Notes: generated from the sequence alone by a model not told the origin. A stretch of 64,000 nucleotides of DNA from Fumia sp045121595 (GCA_045121595.1 JBGVGI010000091.1:124001-188000); one strand, 5' to 3'; shown: positions 40,948 through 50,096, counted from the stretch's first letter. Program-made: numbers and translations.

Positions 40948-41836
40948 TCTTCTTCACCTTCCAGAAAGCCTTGTTCTTTTCTTTTTGTTCATCTTTGGTT
41001 TCGGGGATCAAGTAAAAATCAAGTGTCTTATGAAGTTTTTCTATCGAAAGATTTCTGATAAGACGTCCGTTTACTGCAAATGAAATAGAACCTGTTTCCT
41101 CACTGACTATAATTGTTACGGAATCGGAAACCTCACTGATACCAATTGCCGCTCTGTGACGGGAACCTAAGTTTTTATCAATATCTTCTTCGTTTTTGGG
41201 TTTGGGCAAAAAGCAGGATGCCGCATAAACCTTACCGTCACGCATAATCATAGCACCGTCGTGCAAAGGTGAGTTCTTAAAGAAGATGTTTCCGATAAGC
41301 TCGGCACTCGGAGTCGCATCAATAACAACACCGGTTCTTATCTGTTCACCGAGTTTTACTTCTCTTTCAATTACTATAAGGGCACCCGTTGCCGACATTG
41401 AAAGCTTTCTTGTAGCTTCACAGATAACGTCGATGGATTTACCCCACATCGTCAGGTATCTCTCGCTCTGTCCTAAAGAATGTCCCCAGGGTGTAATACC
41501 TTTCATCTTGGTACGTCCCATACGTTCAAGAGCACTTCGAAGTTCAGGCTGGAACACAACGATAACTGCGATAATTCCCATCTCAAATACGCGGTTTAAA
41601 ATCCATATCATCGCAGACATATTTAAAATTCTTACAACGATATAAAGACCTGCCATCCAGAAAATACCTTTAACAAGCTGTCCTGCACGGGTTTCCCTGA
41701 TAATTTTGATACCTTTGTAAATAAAATAAGCGAGTAAAGCGATATCAAGTGTGTCAATAATGATTGAAAAGTCATTCACTGCCAAAACAATCTCACTCCA
41801 CGCCTGATCAAGCCATTGTACAAAAATATCCAGCAT
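40910..41836 (-). CDS. cdaA: Diadenylate cyclase (c-di-AMP synthase)
   Basis: 308 residues. Three membrane helices (about 12-90), then a DAC domain with 'DGA' at 193-195 and 'RHR' at 226-228, the signature residues for the ATP-to-c-di-AMP reaction. c-di-AMP controls potassium and osmolyte uptake and cell wall balance. A charged C-terminal tail ('EQKEKNKAFWKVKKNEKERK') is longer than usual. Confidence 0.95.
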   Translation of the reverse strand: MLDIFVQWLDQAWSEIVLAVNDFSIIIDTLDIALLAYFIYKGIKIIRETRAGQLVKGIFWMAGLYIVVRILNMSAMIWILNRVFEMGIIAVIVVFQPELRSALERMGRTKMKGITPWGHSLGQSERYLTMWGKSIDVICEATRKLSMSATGALIVIEREVKLGEQIRTGVVIDATPSAELIGNIFFKNSPLHDGAMIMRDGKVYAASCFLPKPKNEEDIDKNLGSRHRAAIGISEVSDSVTIIVSEETGSISFAVNGRLIRNLSIEKLHKTLDFYLIPETKDEQKEKNKAFWKVKKNEKERKSEDTED

Positions 41837-41935
41837 ACGTTGTCCCTGCCCTTCCTTGTATTTTTACAGTTACTTTTATTTTAACATAAAAAACGGGATA
41901 AAACAATGAATTTTTCTTAAATTTTTGAAATTTTA

Positions 41936-43072
41936 TCAAAAGTTTTGGCTTAATTTCTTTATCTCGTATAAAAAATCGTTCACCTGCTTCGTGGTGTTAA
42001 AATGAGACGGAGAAAAACGCACTGCCCCCGTCTTATCAGTGCCGAATTGCTTATGGGCAAGAGGCGCACAATGAAAACCGCCTCTTAACATATAACCTTT
42101 GTCGCTGAGTATTCCCGAAAGTTTTGCAGAATCTGTTCCGTCTATATTAAAGCTTACTATCGGTGCTTTTTCAAAAAGCTTAAAACTGTCGGCAACAAGA
42201 GAGACGTTTTTCATATTTTTAAGTTCATTATAAACCTTTATACAAAGCGCCATTTCATAGCGATAGATATTTTCAATTCCTTTATTCATAACAACGTCAA
42301 CTCCTGCCCCCAACGAAATAATTCCTGTGGTATTAAGAGTACCGCTTTCAAATCTGTCGGGCAAAAAATCAGGTTGCAAAAGTTCAAGGGAGTTACTTCC
42401 CGTACCGCCTTCTATGATAGTATCAACCTGAAAATCCTTTTTAAAAATCATAAGTCCCGTACCCGTAGTACCGTAAAGCGCCTTATGACCTGCGGTGCAA
42501 AGGATGTCGATATCCTCCATATCTATATTAAAAAGTCCTGCTCCCTGTGCGGCATCTACGATAAAAAGAATACCTTTTTCTTTGCAGAAACGTGAAAGTT
42601 CTTTTATAGGGAGTACCGTCCCCGAAACGTTAGAAGCAAAGGTAGACACTATCACTTTTGTATCGGGTTTTACCGCTTCCTTAAAGGCTTTTAAGGTTTC
42701 TTCTACATTCTCAGAAACCTCTGCAACCGAGTAAGTTATCTTACCTTCAGAAGCCATAGCGTATATCGGTCTTAATACCGAATTATGCTCTAAGGATGAA
42801 GTGACGATATGACCGCCTTTTGCCATAACTCCCTTTATAGCCATATTTAAAGCGTGGGTACAGTTTAAGGTGAAAGCCACGTTTTCGGGAGAAGTGTTAA
42901 AAAAATCCCCGATTTTCCTTCTTACTTCAAAGACCTTTTCAGAAACCTTCATAGAAATTCTGTGACCGCTTCTTCCGGGGTTTCCGCCGTAGTTTTTCAC
43001 CGCATCGTTCACAGCAAACAAAACTGTCTGCGGTTTAGGGAAAGTGGTAGCCGCATTATCAAAATAAACCAT
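41936..43072 (-). CDS. Cysteine desulfurase-family PLP enzyme
   Basis: 378 residues of the class V aminotransferase fold. 'MVYFDNAATTFPKPQTVLFA' at the start, 'TSSLEHNSVLRPIYAM', and the PLP Lys in 'CTAGHKALYGTTGTGLMI'. The Cys loop 'RGGFHCAPLAHKQFG' near 335 fits the family with DUF3343 partners. It moves sulfur or selenium from cysteine/selenocysteine. The DUF3343 gene lies 36 nt upstream, and the pair probably acts together. Confidence 0.9.
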   Translation of the reverse strand: MVYFDNAATTFPKPQTVLFAVNDAVKNYGGNPGRSGHRISMKVSEKVFEVRRKIGDFFNTSPENVAFTLNCTHALNMAIKGVMAKGGHIVTSSLEHNSVLRPIYAMASEGKITYSVAEVSENVEETLKAFKEAVKPDTKVIVSTFASNVSGTVLPIKELSRFCKEKGILFIVDAAQGAGLFNIDMEDIDILCTAGHKALYGTTGTGLMIFKKDFQVDTIIEGGTGSNSLELLQPDFLPDRFESGTLNTTGIISLGAGVDVVMNKGIENIYRYEMALCIKVYNELKNMKNVSLVADSFKLFEKAPIVSFNIDGTDSAKLSGILSDKGYMLRGGFHCAPLAHKQFGTDKTGAVRFSPSHFNTTKQVNDFLYEIKKLSQNF

Positions 43073-43108
43073 ATTTCCTCCAATAAAAAAGGTCTCAGAC
43101 CGAAAAGC

Positions 43109-43336
43109 CTAAGACCTGTAATTGCGAATAACCTCTAAAATGGGTATTCCTTCTTTTTCAAGTGCCTCTATTGCTTTATCAGGGTCACCATTTATCACAA
43201 CACTGTATCCGCAGCCTTTGCTGTTAAACTTCCCCGGCGTCCTTATGACGGCACTTTTTATCCATAACTGTTCAAGTATCCTCTGCGCCTTGTAGGCGTA
43301 GGTTACTGATTTTAATACAATAAGATTTCGTATCAT
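43109..43336 (-). CDS. DUF3343 protein, putative sulfur/selenium carrier
   Basis: 75 residues with the family pattern 'KAQRILEQLWIKSAVIRTPG' and 'KGCGYSVVINGD', with one Cys (about 42) that could carry a persulfide. DUF3343 proteins are linked to cysteine desulfurases and selenium metabolism genes in Clostridia. No selD or selA is in this window. Confidence 0.88.
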   Translation of the reverse strand: MIRNLIVLKSVTYAYKAQRILEQLWIKSAVIRTPGKFNSKGCGYSVVINGDPDKAIEALEKEGIPILEVIRNYRS

Positions 43337-43384
43337 AAAAAGATACCTTTCTTTTGATATATTTTATATATCAGTATATGAAAG

Positions 43385-43864
43385 CTACCCTATTTTTGAC
43401 AACAAACAAACTGCAGTTGCAGTCATACCTTCACCTTTACCCGTTATACCCATTCCCTCTTCGGTGGTAGCTTTTACGCTCACACGGGAAAGGTCAATTT
43501 CCATAGCAGACGCTAAAGTTTCCCTCATTTTTAAAATAAAGGGTTTTAATTTGGGCGCCTGAGCCGCAACGGTGCAGTCTATATTATTGACTGTATAGCC
43601 TTCATTTTTTATAAGCTTAATAACTTCTTTTAAAAGGATAATACTGTCTGCACCTTTGTATTTTTCATCGGTATCGGGAAAATGTTTGCCGATATCTCCA
43701 AGTGCCAAAGCACCGAGCAGTGCATCCATTATCGCATGAGTTAAAACGTCGGCGTCGGAATGACCCAAAAGTCCTTTTTCGTAAGGAATTTCCACACCGC
43801 CTAAGATAAGTTTTCTGTTTTCAACGAGTTTGTGTACGTCGTAACCTTGCCCTATTCTAATCAT
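43385..43864 (-). CDS. ispF: 2-C-methyl-D-erythritol 2,4-cyclodiphosphate synthase
   Basis: 159 residues, the usual size. Metal ligands in 'GQGYDVHKL' (Asp and His) and 'GLLGHSDADVLTHAIMDAL', and the C-terminal 'TTEEGMGITGKGEGMTATAV'. It catalyses the ring closure step of the MEP pathway to isoprenoids. It lies 6 nt after ispD, which makes the previous pathway intermediate. Confidence 0.96.
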   Translation of the reverse strand: MIRIGQGYDVHKLVENRKLILGGVEIPYEKGLLGHSDADVLTHAIMDALLGALALGDIGKHFPDTDEKYKGADSIILLKEVIKLIKNEGYTVNNIDCTVAAQAPKLKPFILKMRETLASAMEIDLSRVSVKATTEEGMGITGKGEGMTATAVCLLSKIG

Positions 43865-43870
43865 ATTAAT

Positions 43871-44536
43871 TCACCTCTTCAAGTATGCTTCGGCAACTGC
43901 AATATCATCGGGAGTTGTGATTTTTATGTTTTCGTAGTGACCGATAACGGGGGTCACCACCCTGCCCGTTTTTTCAAAAAGTTGTGAGTCGTCAGTAAAG
44001 TCAAGCCCTTGTTTTTCGGCGGTTTCAAAGGCTTTTTTGTATTCTGAAAGCTCAAATATCTGTGGAGTCTGTACCGCAAAAACGGTGTGGCGTAAAGGCG
44101 TTTCCTTTACAGTGTCGTTTTCTATAATTTTAATGGTATCCTTTACCATAACACCGAGTACCGCACCACCCGTTTCTTCTGCCTTTTTAAAGGTTTTAAT
44201 TATATCGTCCTTTTGCACGAGTGGTCTTGCCCCGTCGTGAATTGCAATATAATTTGCTTTACTCGAAACGTATTCAAGACTTTGTTTAACGGTAGTCTGT
44301 CTTGTATCGCCACCCGTTCCGATAACCTTTACGTTTTCAAACGAAGATAAAAGTTTAGTAAATTCAGGAACGTCATCAGGCTTTACTGCCACTAAGATTT
44401 CAAGTACCTCGGGAATATCGCAAAAAGCTTTTACACTTCTCTTAATAACGGGAATTCCGTCAATAGTCAGAAGTTGTTTGTTATTTCCGCCCATTCTCGT
44501 TGAATTACCTGCGGCAACTATAAGTACGCTAAGCAT
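43871..44536 (-). CDS. ispD: 2-C-methyl-D-erythritol 4-phosphate cytidylyltransferase
   Basis: 221 residues from the ATG at 44536, after TGGAGG; upstream starts would overlap the LysR gene. Nucleotide-binding 'VLIVAAGNSTRMGGNNKQLL', 'IAIHDGARPLVQKDDI' and 'AVQTPQIFELSEYKKAF' are family signatures. It activates MEP with CTP. The operon order LysR-ispD-ispF places a regulator first, which is not usual for MEP genes. Confidence 0.96.
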   Translation of the reverse strand: MLSVLIVAAGNSTRMGGNNKQLLTIDGIPVIKRSVKAFCDIPEVLEILVAVKPDDVPEFTKLLSSFENVKVIGTGGDTRQTTVKQSLEYVSSKANYIAIHDGARPLVQKDDIIKTFKKAEETGGAVLGVMVKDTIKIIENDTVKETPLRHTVFAVQTPQIFELSEYKKAFETAEKQGLDFTDDSQLFEKTGRVVTPVIGHYENIKITTPDDIAVAEAYLKR

Positions 44537-44537
44537 A

Positions 44538-45422
44538 TTAATCCTCCAGTGCAATTTCATAGAATTTCTGCGCTGCTTTTGAAAGCACAACGCCGTTTGA
44601 ATAGCAAATTCCGATACTTCTTTCCTTAATAGGTTTTTCGAGTTTTATCTCAAAAAGCTCCTTGCTTTCTAAAAATTCTTTGGAAAACTCTTTTATAACA
44701 CAGGAAATGCCAAGTCCTATCTTAGCAAATTCCAAAAGTAAGTCGTGGCTTCCGAGTTCTATTTCAGGTTGCAGATCAATTGAATACTCCATAAAATAGC
44801 GGTCAACGTATTTTCTGGAATTGGATATTCCTTCAAGCATTATAAGCGGATATTCTATGAGCTTTTCGGGTAAAATCTTATTACCTGTAAGTTCTTTGAA
44901 CTTTTTATTGCCCACGAAGATATCGTGTACCGTCATACTTTTTTTCGTTACTATTCCCTCTTCATTAACGGGAAAATTACAAAAAGCAAAATCCACGTCA
45001 CCTGATTTTAAAAGCTGAATACTTTCCATCGTAGTTCTGTTTACCACGTGGATACGTATATCGGGATACAGTTCATTAAAATCCTTTAAAATCGGAAGCA
45101 AGACGTATTTTGAGATAGTATCGGCTGCGGCAATTCTCACTTCACCCGCCAAAAGCTTTTCTCTTTCTTCAAGCTTTAATTCACCTTTTTCAAGAGTTGA
45201 AAGTGCAGATTCAGTGTACTCGTACAAAAGCTCACCGTCACTTGTAAGCTTGACACCTTTCTTACCGCGGACAAACAAAGTAGTGCCCAGAGTTTTTTCC
45301 AAATTGCCGATTGCCTGGCTCACTGCAGACTGAGAAACGTAAAGCTCCCTTGCCGCTTTAGAGAATGACGACTGCCTTGCAACTTCCCTGAAAACTCTGT
45401 ATAATTCTAAATTCGCATTCAT
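44538..45422 (-). CDS. LysR-family transcriptional regulator
   Basis: 294 residues. N-terminal winged HTH ('FREVARQSSFSKAARELYVS' and 'SAVSQAIGNLEKTLGTTLFV', about 9-50) and an effector-binding domain (about 90-290). It ends one base before ispD, so they may be one transcript. It is divergent from the CofE-like gene, the likely regulatory target by position. Effector unknown. Confidence 0.92.
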   Translation of the reverse strand: MNANLELYRVFREVARQSSFSKAARELYVSQSAVSQAIGNLEKTLGTTLFVRGKKGVKLTSDGELLYEYTESALSTLEKGELKLEEREKLLAGEVRIAAADTISKYVLLPILKDFNELYPDIRIHVVNRTTMESIQLLKSGDVDFAFCNFPVNEEGIVTKKSMTVHDIFVGNKKFKELTGNKILPEKLIEYPLIMLEGISNSRKYVDRYFMEYSIDLQPEIELGSHDLLLEFAKIGLGISCVIKEFSKEFLESKELFEIKLEKPIKERSIGICYSNGVVLSKAAQKFYEIALED

Positions 45423-45457
45423 AAGTACCTCTTATCAAGATGATAATAAATAATTAT

Positions 45458-45486
45458 TTTACTTATATCTTTTTTTATTGTATAAT
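45458..45486 (+). promoter_or_regulatory. Promoter of the CofE-like gene
   Basis: TTTACT (45458-45463), a 17-nt spacer, and TATAAT (45481-45486), 50 nt before the start, in the divergent region with the LysR gene where its operator would lie. Confidence 0.75.
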
Positions 45487-45535
45487 ATCTTTGGTTGAAA
45501 TGCAACCCCTAATTTAAAAAAAGGAGCTTTTTATT

Positions 45536-46741
45536 ATGTCCAGACTTATTGGTACAGTTTCCCGTGGTGTTCGCGCACCTATTATCCGTGAAGGCGACGA
45601 TATGGAAAAAATCGTTGTTGACAGCGTTATTGCCGCAGCAGAAAGTGAAGATTTTGCACTTCGTGACCGTGACGTTGTAGGTATTACAGAAGCAGTTGTT
45701 GCACGTGCTCAGGGCAACTACGCATCTGTTGACGATATCGCAAAAGATATCAAAGAAAAATTTGAAAGTGATACAATTGGCGTTATCTTCCCTATTTTGA
45801 GCCGTAACCGTTTTGCTATCTGCCTTCGTGGTATTGCAAGAGGTGTTAAAAAGGTGGTTTTGATGTTAAGCTATCCTTCCGATGAAGTTGGTAACCATCT
45901 TATCGACCTTGATACTCTTGATGAAAAAGGTGTTAACCCCTGGACAGACGTATTGGATGAGAAAAAATACAGAGAGCTTTTTGGATACAAAAAACACACC
46001 TTCACAGGTGTTGACTACATCGAATATTACTCAAACCTCATTCGTGAGGAAGGCGCAGAGGTTGAAGTTGTTTTTGCAAACGACTGCCGTACAATCTTAA
46101 ACTACACAAAATACGTTCTTTGCTGTGACATTCACTCCCGTATGAGAAGCAAACGTCTTTTGAAAGCAGCAGGAGCTACCAAGGTTCTGGGTCTTGACGA
46201 TATTATGACCGCTCCCGTGAACGGAAGCGGATTTAATGCTGACTACGGTCTTTTGGGTTCAAACAAAGCAACTGAAACTACCGTTAAACTCTTCCCCCGT
46301 GACTGCGAAACATTCGCTAAAAACGTTCAGAAGAAGTTTATGGAAAAAACAGGCAAAAATATCGAAGTTTTAGTATACGGTGACGGTGCTTTCAAAGACC
46401 CCGTAGGAAAAATCTGGGAACTTGCTGACCCCGTTGTTTCCCCCGGTCACACCGAAGGACTCATCGGTCAGCCTAATGAGTTAAAGCTTAAATATCTTGC
46501 AGACAACGACTTTGCAGACTTAAGCGGTGACGAGCTCAAAGCGGCTATCTCCAAGAGAATTTCCGATAAAGACGCTAAAAACACAAGTCTTGTAGGCTCT
46601 ATGGAAACTCAGGGTACGACACCCCGCCGTCTTACAGACCTTATCGGTTCACTTTGTGACCTTACTTCAGGCAGTGGTGATAAAGGTACACCGATTATCT
46701 TGATTCAGGGTTACTTTGATAACTACGTAAACGAAGACTAA
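45536..46741 (+). CDS. CofE-like (F420-0:gamma-glutamyl ligase domain) protein, unknown role
   Basis: 401 residues after AAAGGAGC. The N-terminus ('GTVSRGVRAPIIREGDD' and 'DVVGITEAVVARAQGNY') matches the F420 gamma-glutamyl ligase fold. Clostridia with this protein usually lack F420, and no other F420 gene is in the window, so it probably ligates glutamate to some other acceptor. Codon use suggests good expression. It is divergent from a LysR regulator. Confidence 0.8.
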   Translation: MSRLIGTVSRGVRAPIIREGDDMEKIVVDSVIAAAESEDFALRDRDVVGITEAVVARAQGNYASVDDIAKDIKEKFESDTIGVIFPILSRNRFAICLRGIARGVKKVVLMLSYPSDEVGNHLIDLDTLDEKGVNPWTDVLDEKKYRELFGYKKHTFTGVDYIEYYSNLIREEGAEVEVVFANDCRTILNYTKYVLCCDIHSRMRSKRLLKAAGATKVLGLDDIMTAPVNGSGFNADYGLLGSNKATETTVKLFPRDCETFAKNVQKKFMEKTGKNIEVLVYGDGAFKDPVGKIWELADPVVSPGHTEGLIGQPNELKLKYLADNDFADLSGDELKAAISKRISDKDAKNTSLVGSMETQGTTPRRLTDLIGSLCDLTSGSGDKGTPIILIQGYFDNYVNED

Positions 46742-46742
46742 A

Positions 46743-46775
46743 ATAAAGACCGAGGTTTTCACCTCGGTCTTTTTA
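46743..46775. terminator. Bidirectional terminator
   Basis: AAGACCGAGGT (46746-46756) pairs with ACCTCGGTCTT (46761-46771), with A before and T after, between convergent genes. Confidence 0.88.
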
Positions 46776-47969
46776 TTATTCTTTATAATACTTGCAATAC
46801 GCTAAAATTGCGTAAAGCTGAAAAACACCTGAAACAAGCATAAGCACTAATATCGGAATCCTGCCGTTAAAGTTATCAAGTACCATTCCCGTTACCCAGC
46901 CTGACAACGCGGATGCCGCCATCGCTATCATCATTCTGACGGAGGTAACGCCACCTGCTACCTTATAGTCCATCTTCTGTACAAGCATAACGGGATATAC
47001 ACCGTTTAAGATATGATATGACATCTGCAAAACGGTAGTTACTATTGCAAACAAAACAAAGTTACCTGAAAACGCAGTAACTATGCTTAAAACGAGGAAA
47101 ATAAGACCTGAATAGACAGACGTTTTTACTATGTATCTCTCTTTGCCTAAAATCGAAAAGAGGAAGTATCCCACAAGCGTTGCCGCCGAAGCAAGAGAAG
47201 CAAATACTGTAAGCATTACCGAGCTTACGTCAAAAAGCTTTGCAGCCATAATGGTTATACAACCCATTATACCCATCGAAAAACCTCTTGTGGTGTTGGC
47301 TAAAAAAAGCTTTGTAACACTTTTGTCGGTGAGGATTTCCTTTATGGTAACGTCCTGTTTTTCGGGTATTTTACCGATACTCTTAAGTCTTAATACAGCG
47401 ATACATAAAACAATTGAGACAACGATACAAAATGCGTACAAAACAGTCATACCGAGCATATATCCGACAATTCCTAAGAAAACGGGTATCAGTACACTGA
47501 TTATCGTACTGAAAAGTCCGCCTACCCAACCGCTTGTCGCGGTTACAAAAGCATAATCCTTAACGTCCATAATAAGGTACGGAATTTTGTAGCAGAGTAT
47601 AGACCTAAACCCTTCACCCATATAGAAAACAAAGGTCACAAGCACGATAATAGGTAAAAGAAAAGCTCTTTTTCCCATCATACAGATTATCGTTATCACC
47701 GTAAACATAAAGACGTATACAAGCGAAAAATACATTGTAGCGAGTATAGGTTTTTTGAATTTATCGGTGATGAACATACTGAAAAAATAAGTAATTGCCT
47801 GAGAAAGTGACACAACTGCCGTTACAATTCCCACTTCAGTTGCAGTAAAACCGTTATGTATGAGTAACCCCTGCCAGAGAGTTCCACCTACTGCGAGTAC
47901 CAGAAAACCTCGCAAAAGTTCTAAAATGACAAAATAAATCTTATTCTTCGTTTCTACGGTTAATTTCAT
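46776..47969 (-). CDS. MFS-type transporter
   Basis: 397 residues with about twelve hydrophobic helices and a central cytoplasmic loop near 205-220 ('RLKSIGKIPEKQDVTIKEIL'). The pattern suits a sugar- or drug-type MFS permease, but I see no substrate-specific motif. It is a single gene between two terminators. Confidence 0.82.
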   Translation of the reverse strand: MKLTVETKNKIYFVILELLRGFLVLAVGGTLWQGLLIHNGFTATEVGIVTAVVSLSQAITYFFSMFITDKFKKPILATMYFSLVYVFMFTVITIICMMGKRAFLLPIIVLVTFVFYMGEGFRSILCYKIPYLIMDVKDYAFVTATSGWVGGLFSTIISVLIPVFLGIVGYMLGMTVLYAFCIVVSIVLCIAVLRLKSIGKIPEKQDVTIKEILTDKSVTKLFLANTTRGFSMGIMGCITIMAAKLFDVSSVMLTVFASLASAATLVGYFLFSILGKERYIVKTSVYSGLIFLVLSIVTAFSGNFVLFAIVTTVLQMSYHILNGVYPVMLVQKMDYKVAGGVTSVRMMIAMAASALSGWVTGMVLDNFNGRIPILVLMLVSGVFQLYAILAYCKYYKE

Positions 47970-48026
47970 ATTAATACCTCTTTTCCCCGATTAGTATACC
48001 ACACAAGAAAACTGAATTCAACCAAA

Positions 48027-48062
48027 AAACAAGACATCTTTTTGAAAAGATGTCTTGTTTTA
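48027..48062 (-). terminator. Terminator of the guaB operon
   Basis: AAACAAGACATCTTTT pairs perfectly with AAAAGATGTCTTGTTT (48045-48060), a 16-bp stem. Confidence 0.88.
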
Positions 48063-48071
48063 TGCATTTTA

Positions 48072-48239
48072 TTACTTTTTATTCTGTAAAGCATAATGCT
48101 TTACAGCAGTGTCGTAGCCGTCTATATAAGCTTTTCGCATCAAAGCTATAACTTTTTCCTGAAGTATGGAATTAAAGTCGTCAAGTGCCATCTCGACGTC
48201 ATACTCCTCTAAAAACTTCTCAAATCCCAATTCTTTCAT
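48072..48239 (-). CDS. Small protein after guaB, unknown function
   Basis: 55 residues: starts 'MKELGFEKFLEEYDVEMALD' and ends 'TAVKHYALQNKK', highly helical and charged. The ATG at 48239 follows TGAGGAT. It starts 13 nt after the guaB stop and ends just before a strong terminator, so it is the last gene of the guaB transcript. Its codon pattern fits the host. No family recognised. Confidence 0.65.
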   Translation of the reverse strand: MKELGFEKFLEEYDVEMALDDFNSILQEKVIALMRKAYIDGYDTAVKHYALQNKK

Positions 48240-48252
48240 ATTATATCCTCAA

Positions 48253-49752
48253 TTATATAGATTTTTTATCTTTAAGCACTACGTCGTGAGCACCGCCCTC
48301 AACGATAGAGGTTGAAGAAACAAGTGTAAGTTTTGCATTTTTCTGCAAATCGGGGATATTTAAAACTCCGCAGTTGCACATAGTGGATTTTACTTTTGCG
48401 AGTGACTGGGTAACGTTGTCTTTTAAAGAACCTGCATAAGGAACGTAGGAGTCAACGCCTTCTTCGAAGGAGAGCTTTTTGTCGCCACCCATATCGTAAC
48501 GCTGCCAGTTTCTTGCACGGTTGGAGCCTTCGCCCCAGTATTCTTTCATATAACTTCCGTTGATGTTAACTTTATTGGTAGGGCTTTCGTCAAAACGTGA
48601 AAAATATCTGCCGAGCATAATGAAATCGGCACCCATAGCAAGTGCTAAAGTCATATGATAATCGTGAACGATACCACCGTCCGAGCAAACGGGAACGTAG
48701 ATACCTGTTTCTTCGAAATACTCGTCTCTTGCTTTGCAGACGTCGATAAGAGCAGTTGCCTGACCTCTGCCTATGCCCTTCTGCTCACGGGTAATACAGA
48801 TAGAACCGCCACCAATACCGACTTTTACAAAATCGGCACCTGCTTTTGCGAGGAACAAAAAGCCTTCTCTGTCTACAACGTTTCCTGCACCTACTTTAAC
48901 AGTATCACCATAATTTTCACGGATATAATCAATAGTTAATTTCTGCCATTCGGAAAAGCCTTCGGAGGAGTCGATACAAAGCACGTCTGCACCTGCTTCA
49001 ACCAAAGCGGGAACACGTTCAGCGTAATCTCTTGTATTGATACCTGCACCCACCATATAGCGTTTGGAGGAGTCTAAAAGCTCGTTTAAGTTTTCCTTAT
49101 GGGAGGAATAGTCTTTTCTGAAAACCATATATTTGAGGTTACCGTCTTTATCAATCAAAGGCAAAGAATTAAGCTTGTTTTCCCAGATAATATCGTTTGC
49201 AACCTTCAAAGAAGTGGTATCGGGAGCAGTAACAAGCTCAGAAAGAGGAGTCATAAAGGTTTCTACCTTATCGGTAAGCGCCATTCTGCTCACTCTGTAA
49301 TCTCTGCCTGTAACGATACCTAAAAGTTTGCCGTTTGCAGTACCGTCAAGTGTTACGGCAACGGTGGAATGACCTGTTTTTTCTTTAAGAGCCAGTATAT
49401 CTTCCAGAGTATCGTCAGGTTTTACGTTTGAATCACTTACAACAAAACCTGCTTTATAATTTTTAACACGACTTACCATCTGTGCTTCGCTTTCAACAGA
49501 CTGAGAACCGTAAATAAAGGACATACCGCCTTCTTTAGCAAGGGCAATTGCCATTTTATCATCGGAAACAGACTGCATAATAGCAGAAACAAGCGGAATA
49601 TTAAGCATTATCGGAGATTTTTCCCCTTTTTTGAATTTAACAAGCGGAGTACGCAGACTGACGTTTGAAGGAATACATTCTGCCGAAGAATAACCTGGTA
49701 CTAAAAGGTACTCACCAAAAGTGTGGGAAGGTTCAGGGAAAATATAAGCCAT
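48253..49752 (-). CDS. guaB: Inosine-5'-monophosphate dehydrogenase
   Basis: 499 residues. TIM-barrel with the catalytic Cys in 'GIGGGSICITREQKG' and the flap 'GSNRARNWQRYDMGGDKKLS'. Two CBS domains are inserted near 95-215. It converts IMP to XMP in GTP synthesis. The start follows AAAGGAGAG. A 274-bp inverted-repeat element lies 23 nt upstream of the start, in the leader or promoter region. A 55-residue protein follows. Confidence 0.93.
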   Translation of the reverse strand: MAYIFPEPSHTFGEYLLVPGYSSAECIPSNVSLRTPLVKFKKGEKSPIMLNIPLVSAIMQSVSDDKMAIALAKEGGMSFIYGSQSVESEAQMVSRVKNYKAGFVVSDSNVKPDDTLEDILALKEKTGHSTVAVTLDGTANGKLLGIVTGRDYRVSRMALTDKVETFMTPLSELVTAPDTTSLKVANDIIWENKLNSLPLIDKDGNLKYMVFRKDYSSHKENLNELLDSSKRYMVGAGINTRDYAERVPALVEAGADVLCIDSSEGFSEWQKLTIDYIRENYGDTVKVGAGNVVDREGFLFLAKAGADFVKVGIGGGSICITREQKGIGRGQATALIDVCKARDEYFEETGIYVPVCSDGGIVHDYHMTLALAMGADFIMLGRYFSRFDESPTNKVNINGSYMKEYWGEGSNRARNWQRYDMGGDKKLSFEEGVDSYVPYAGSLKDNVTQSLAKVKSTMCNCGVLNIPDLQKNAKLTLVSSTSIVEGGAHDVVLKDKKSI

Positions 49753-49775
49753 ATTTTTTCTCTCCTTTAATTATT

Positions 49776-50049
49776 ATAGGCGGAACTGACGAATTCAAGT
49801 ATGTTTTTTGCATACTGTTTTTCGCCGTTTCTTCGTTAAAATCCTCGTGAATACACAAAGTATTCACTGTGGTTTTGCCTTGAAACCTCTGAAAAACAGT
49901 GGGCAAAAAATTCGTCAGAACCTGAAATAGTCGAAAGAATGATTTCTAAAGGCGTCAAATCGATAAGAATACTGCATTTCAAGACCAACAAGGCTAAAAA
50001 GTCAAATTTGACTATTTCAGGCATATTGGAACTCGTCGGTTCCGCCTAT
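49776..50049. mobile_element. MITE-like structured element with 21-bp terminal inverted repeats
   Basis: Left end 49776-49796 and right end 50029-50049 are inverted repeats with 19 of 21 matches (outer ATAGGCGGAAC identical). Inside are further inverted repeats: CCTGAAATAGTC (49921-49932) with GACTATTTCAGG (50009-50020), perfect over 12 bp; GTGAATAC (49847-49854) with GTATTCAC (49860-49867); and ACTGTTTTTC with GAAAAACAGT. A 62-codon frame on the minus strand (49836-50024) has no ribosome site. A TA dinucleotide flanks the conserved ends. It is probably a non-autonomous repeat. Confidence 0.62.
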
Positions 50050-50096
50050 TCATTCTATTCTCTATATTTTACACTAAATTTAAAGATTTGTCCATA

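Noticed and set aside
49753..49775. Purine riboswitch before guaB
   Set aside because: No conserved purine-aptamer core is visible; the leader is filled by the inverted-repeat element.
49836..50024. 62-residue protein inside the inverted-repeat element
   Set aside because: No ribosome site, and the frame spans the palindromic arms; more likely a by-product of the repeat.
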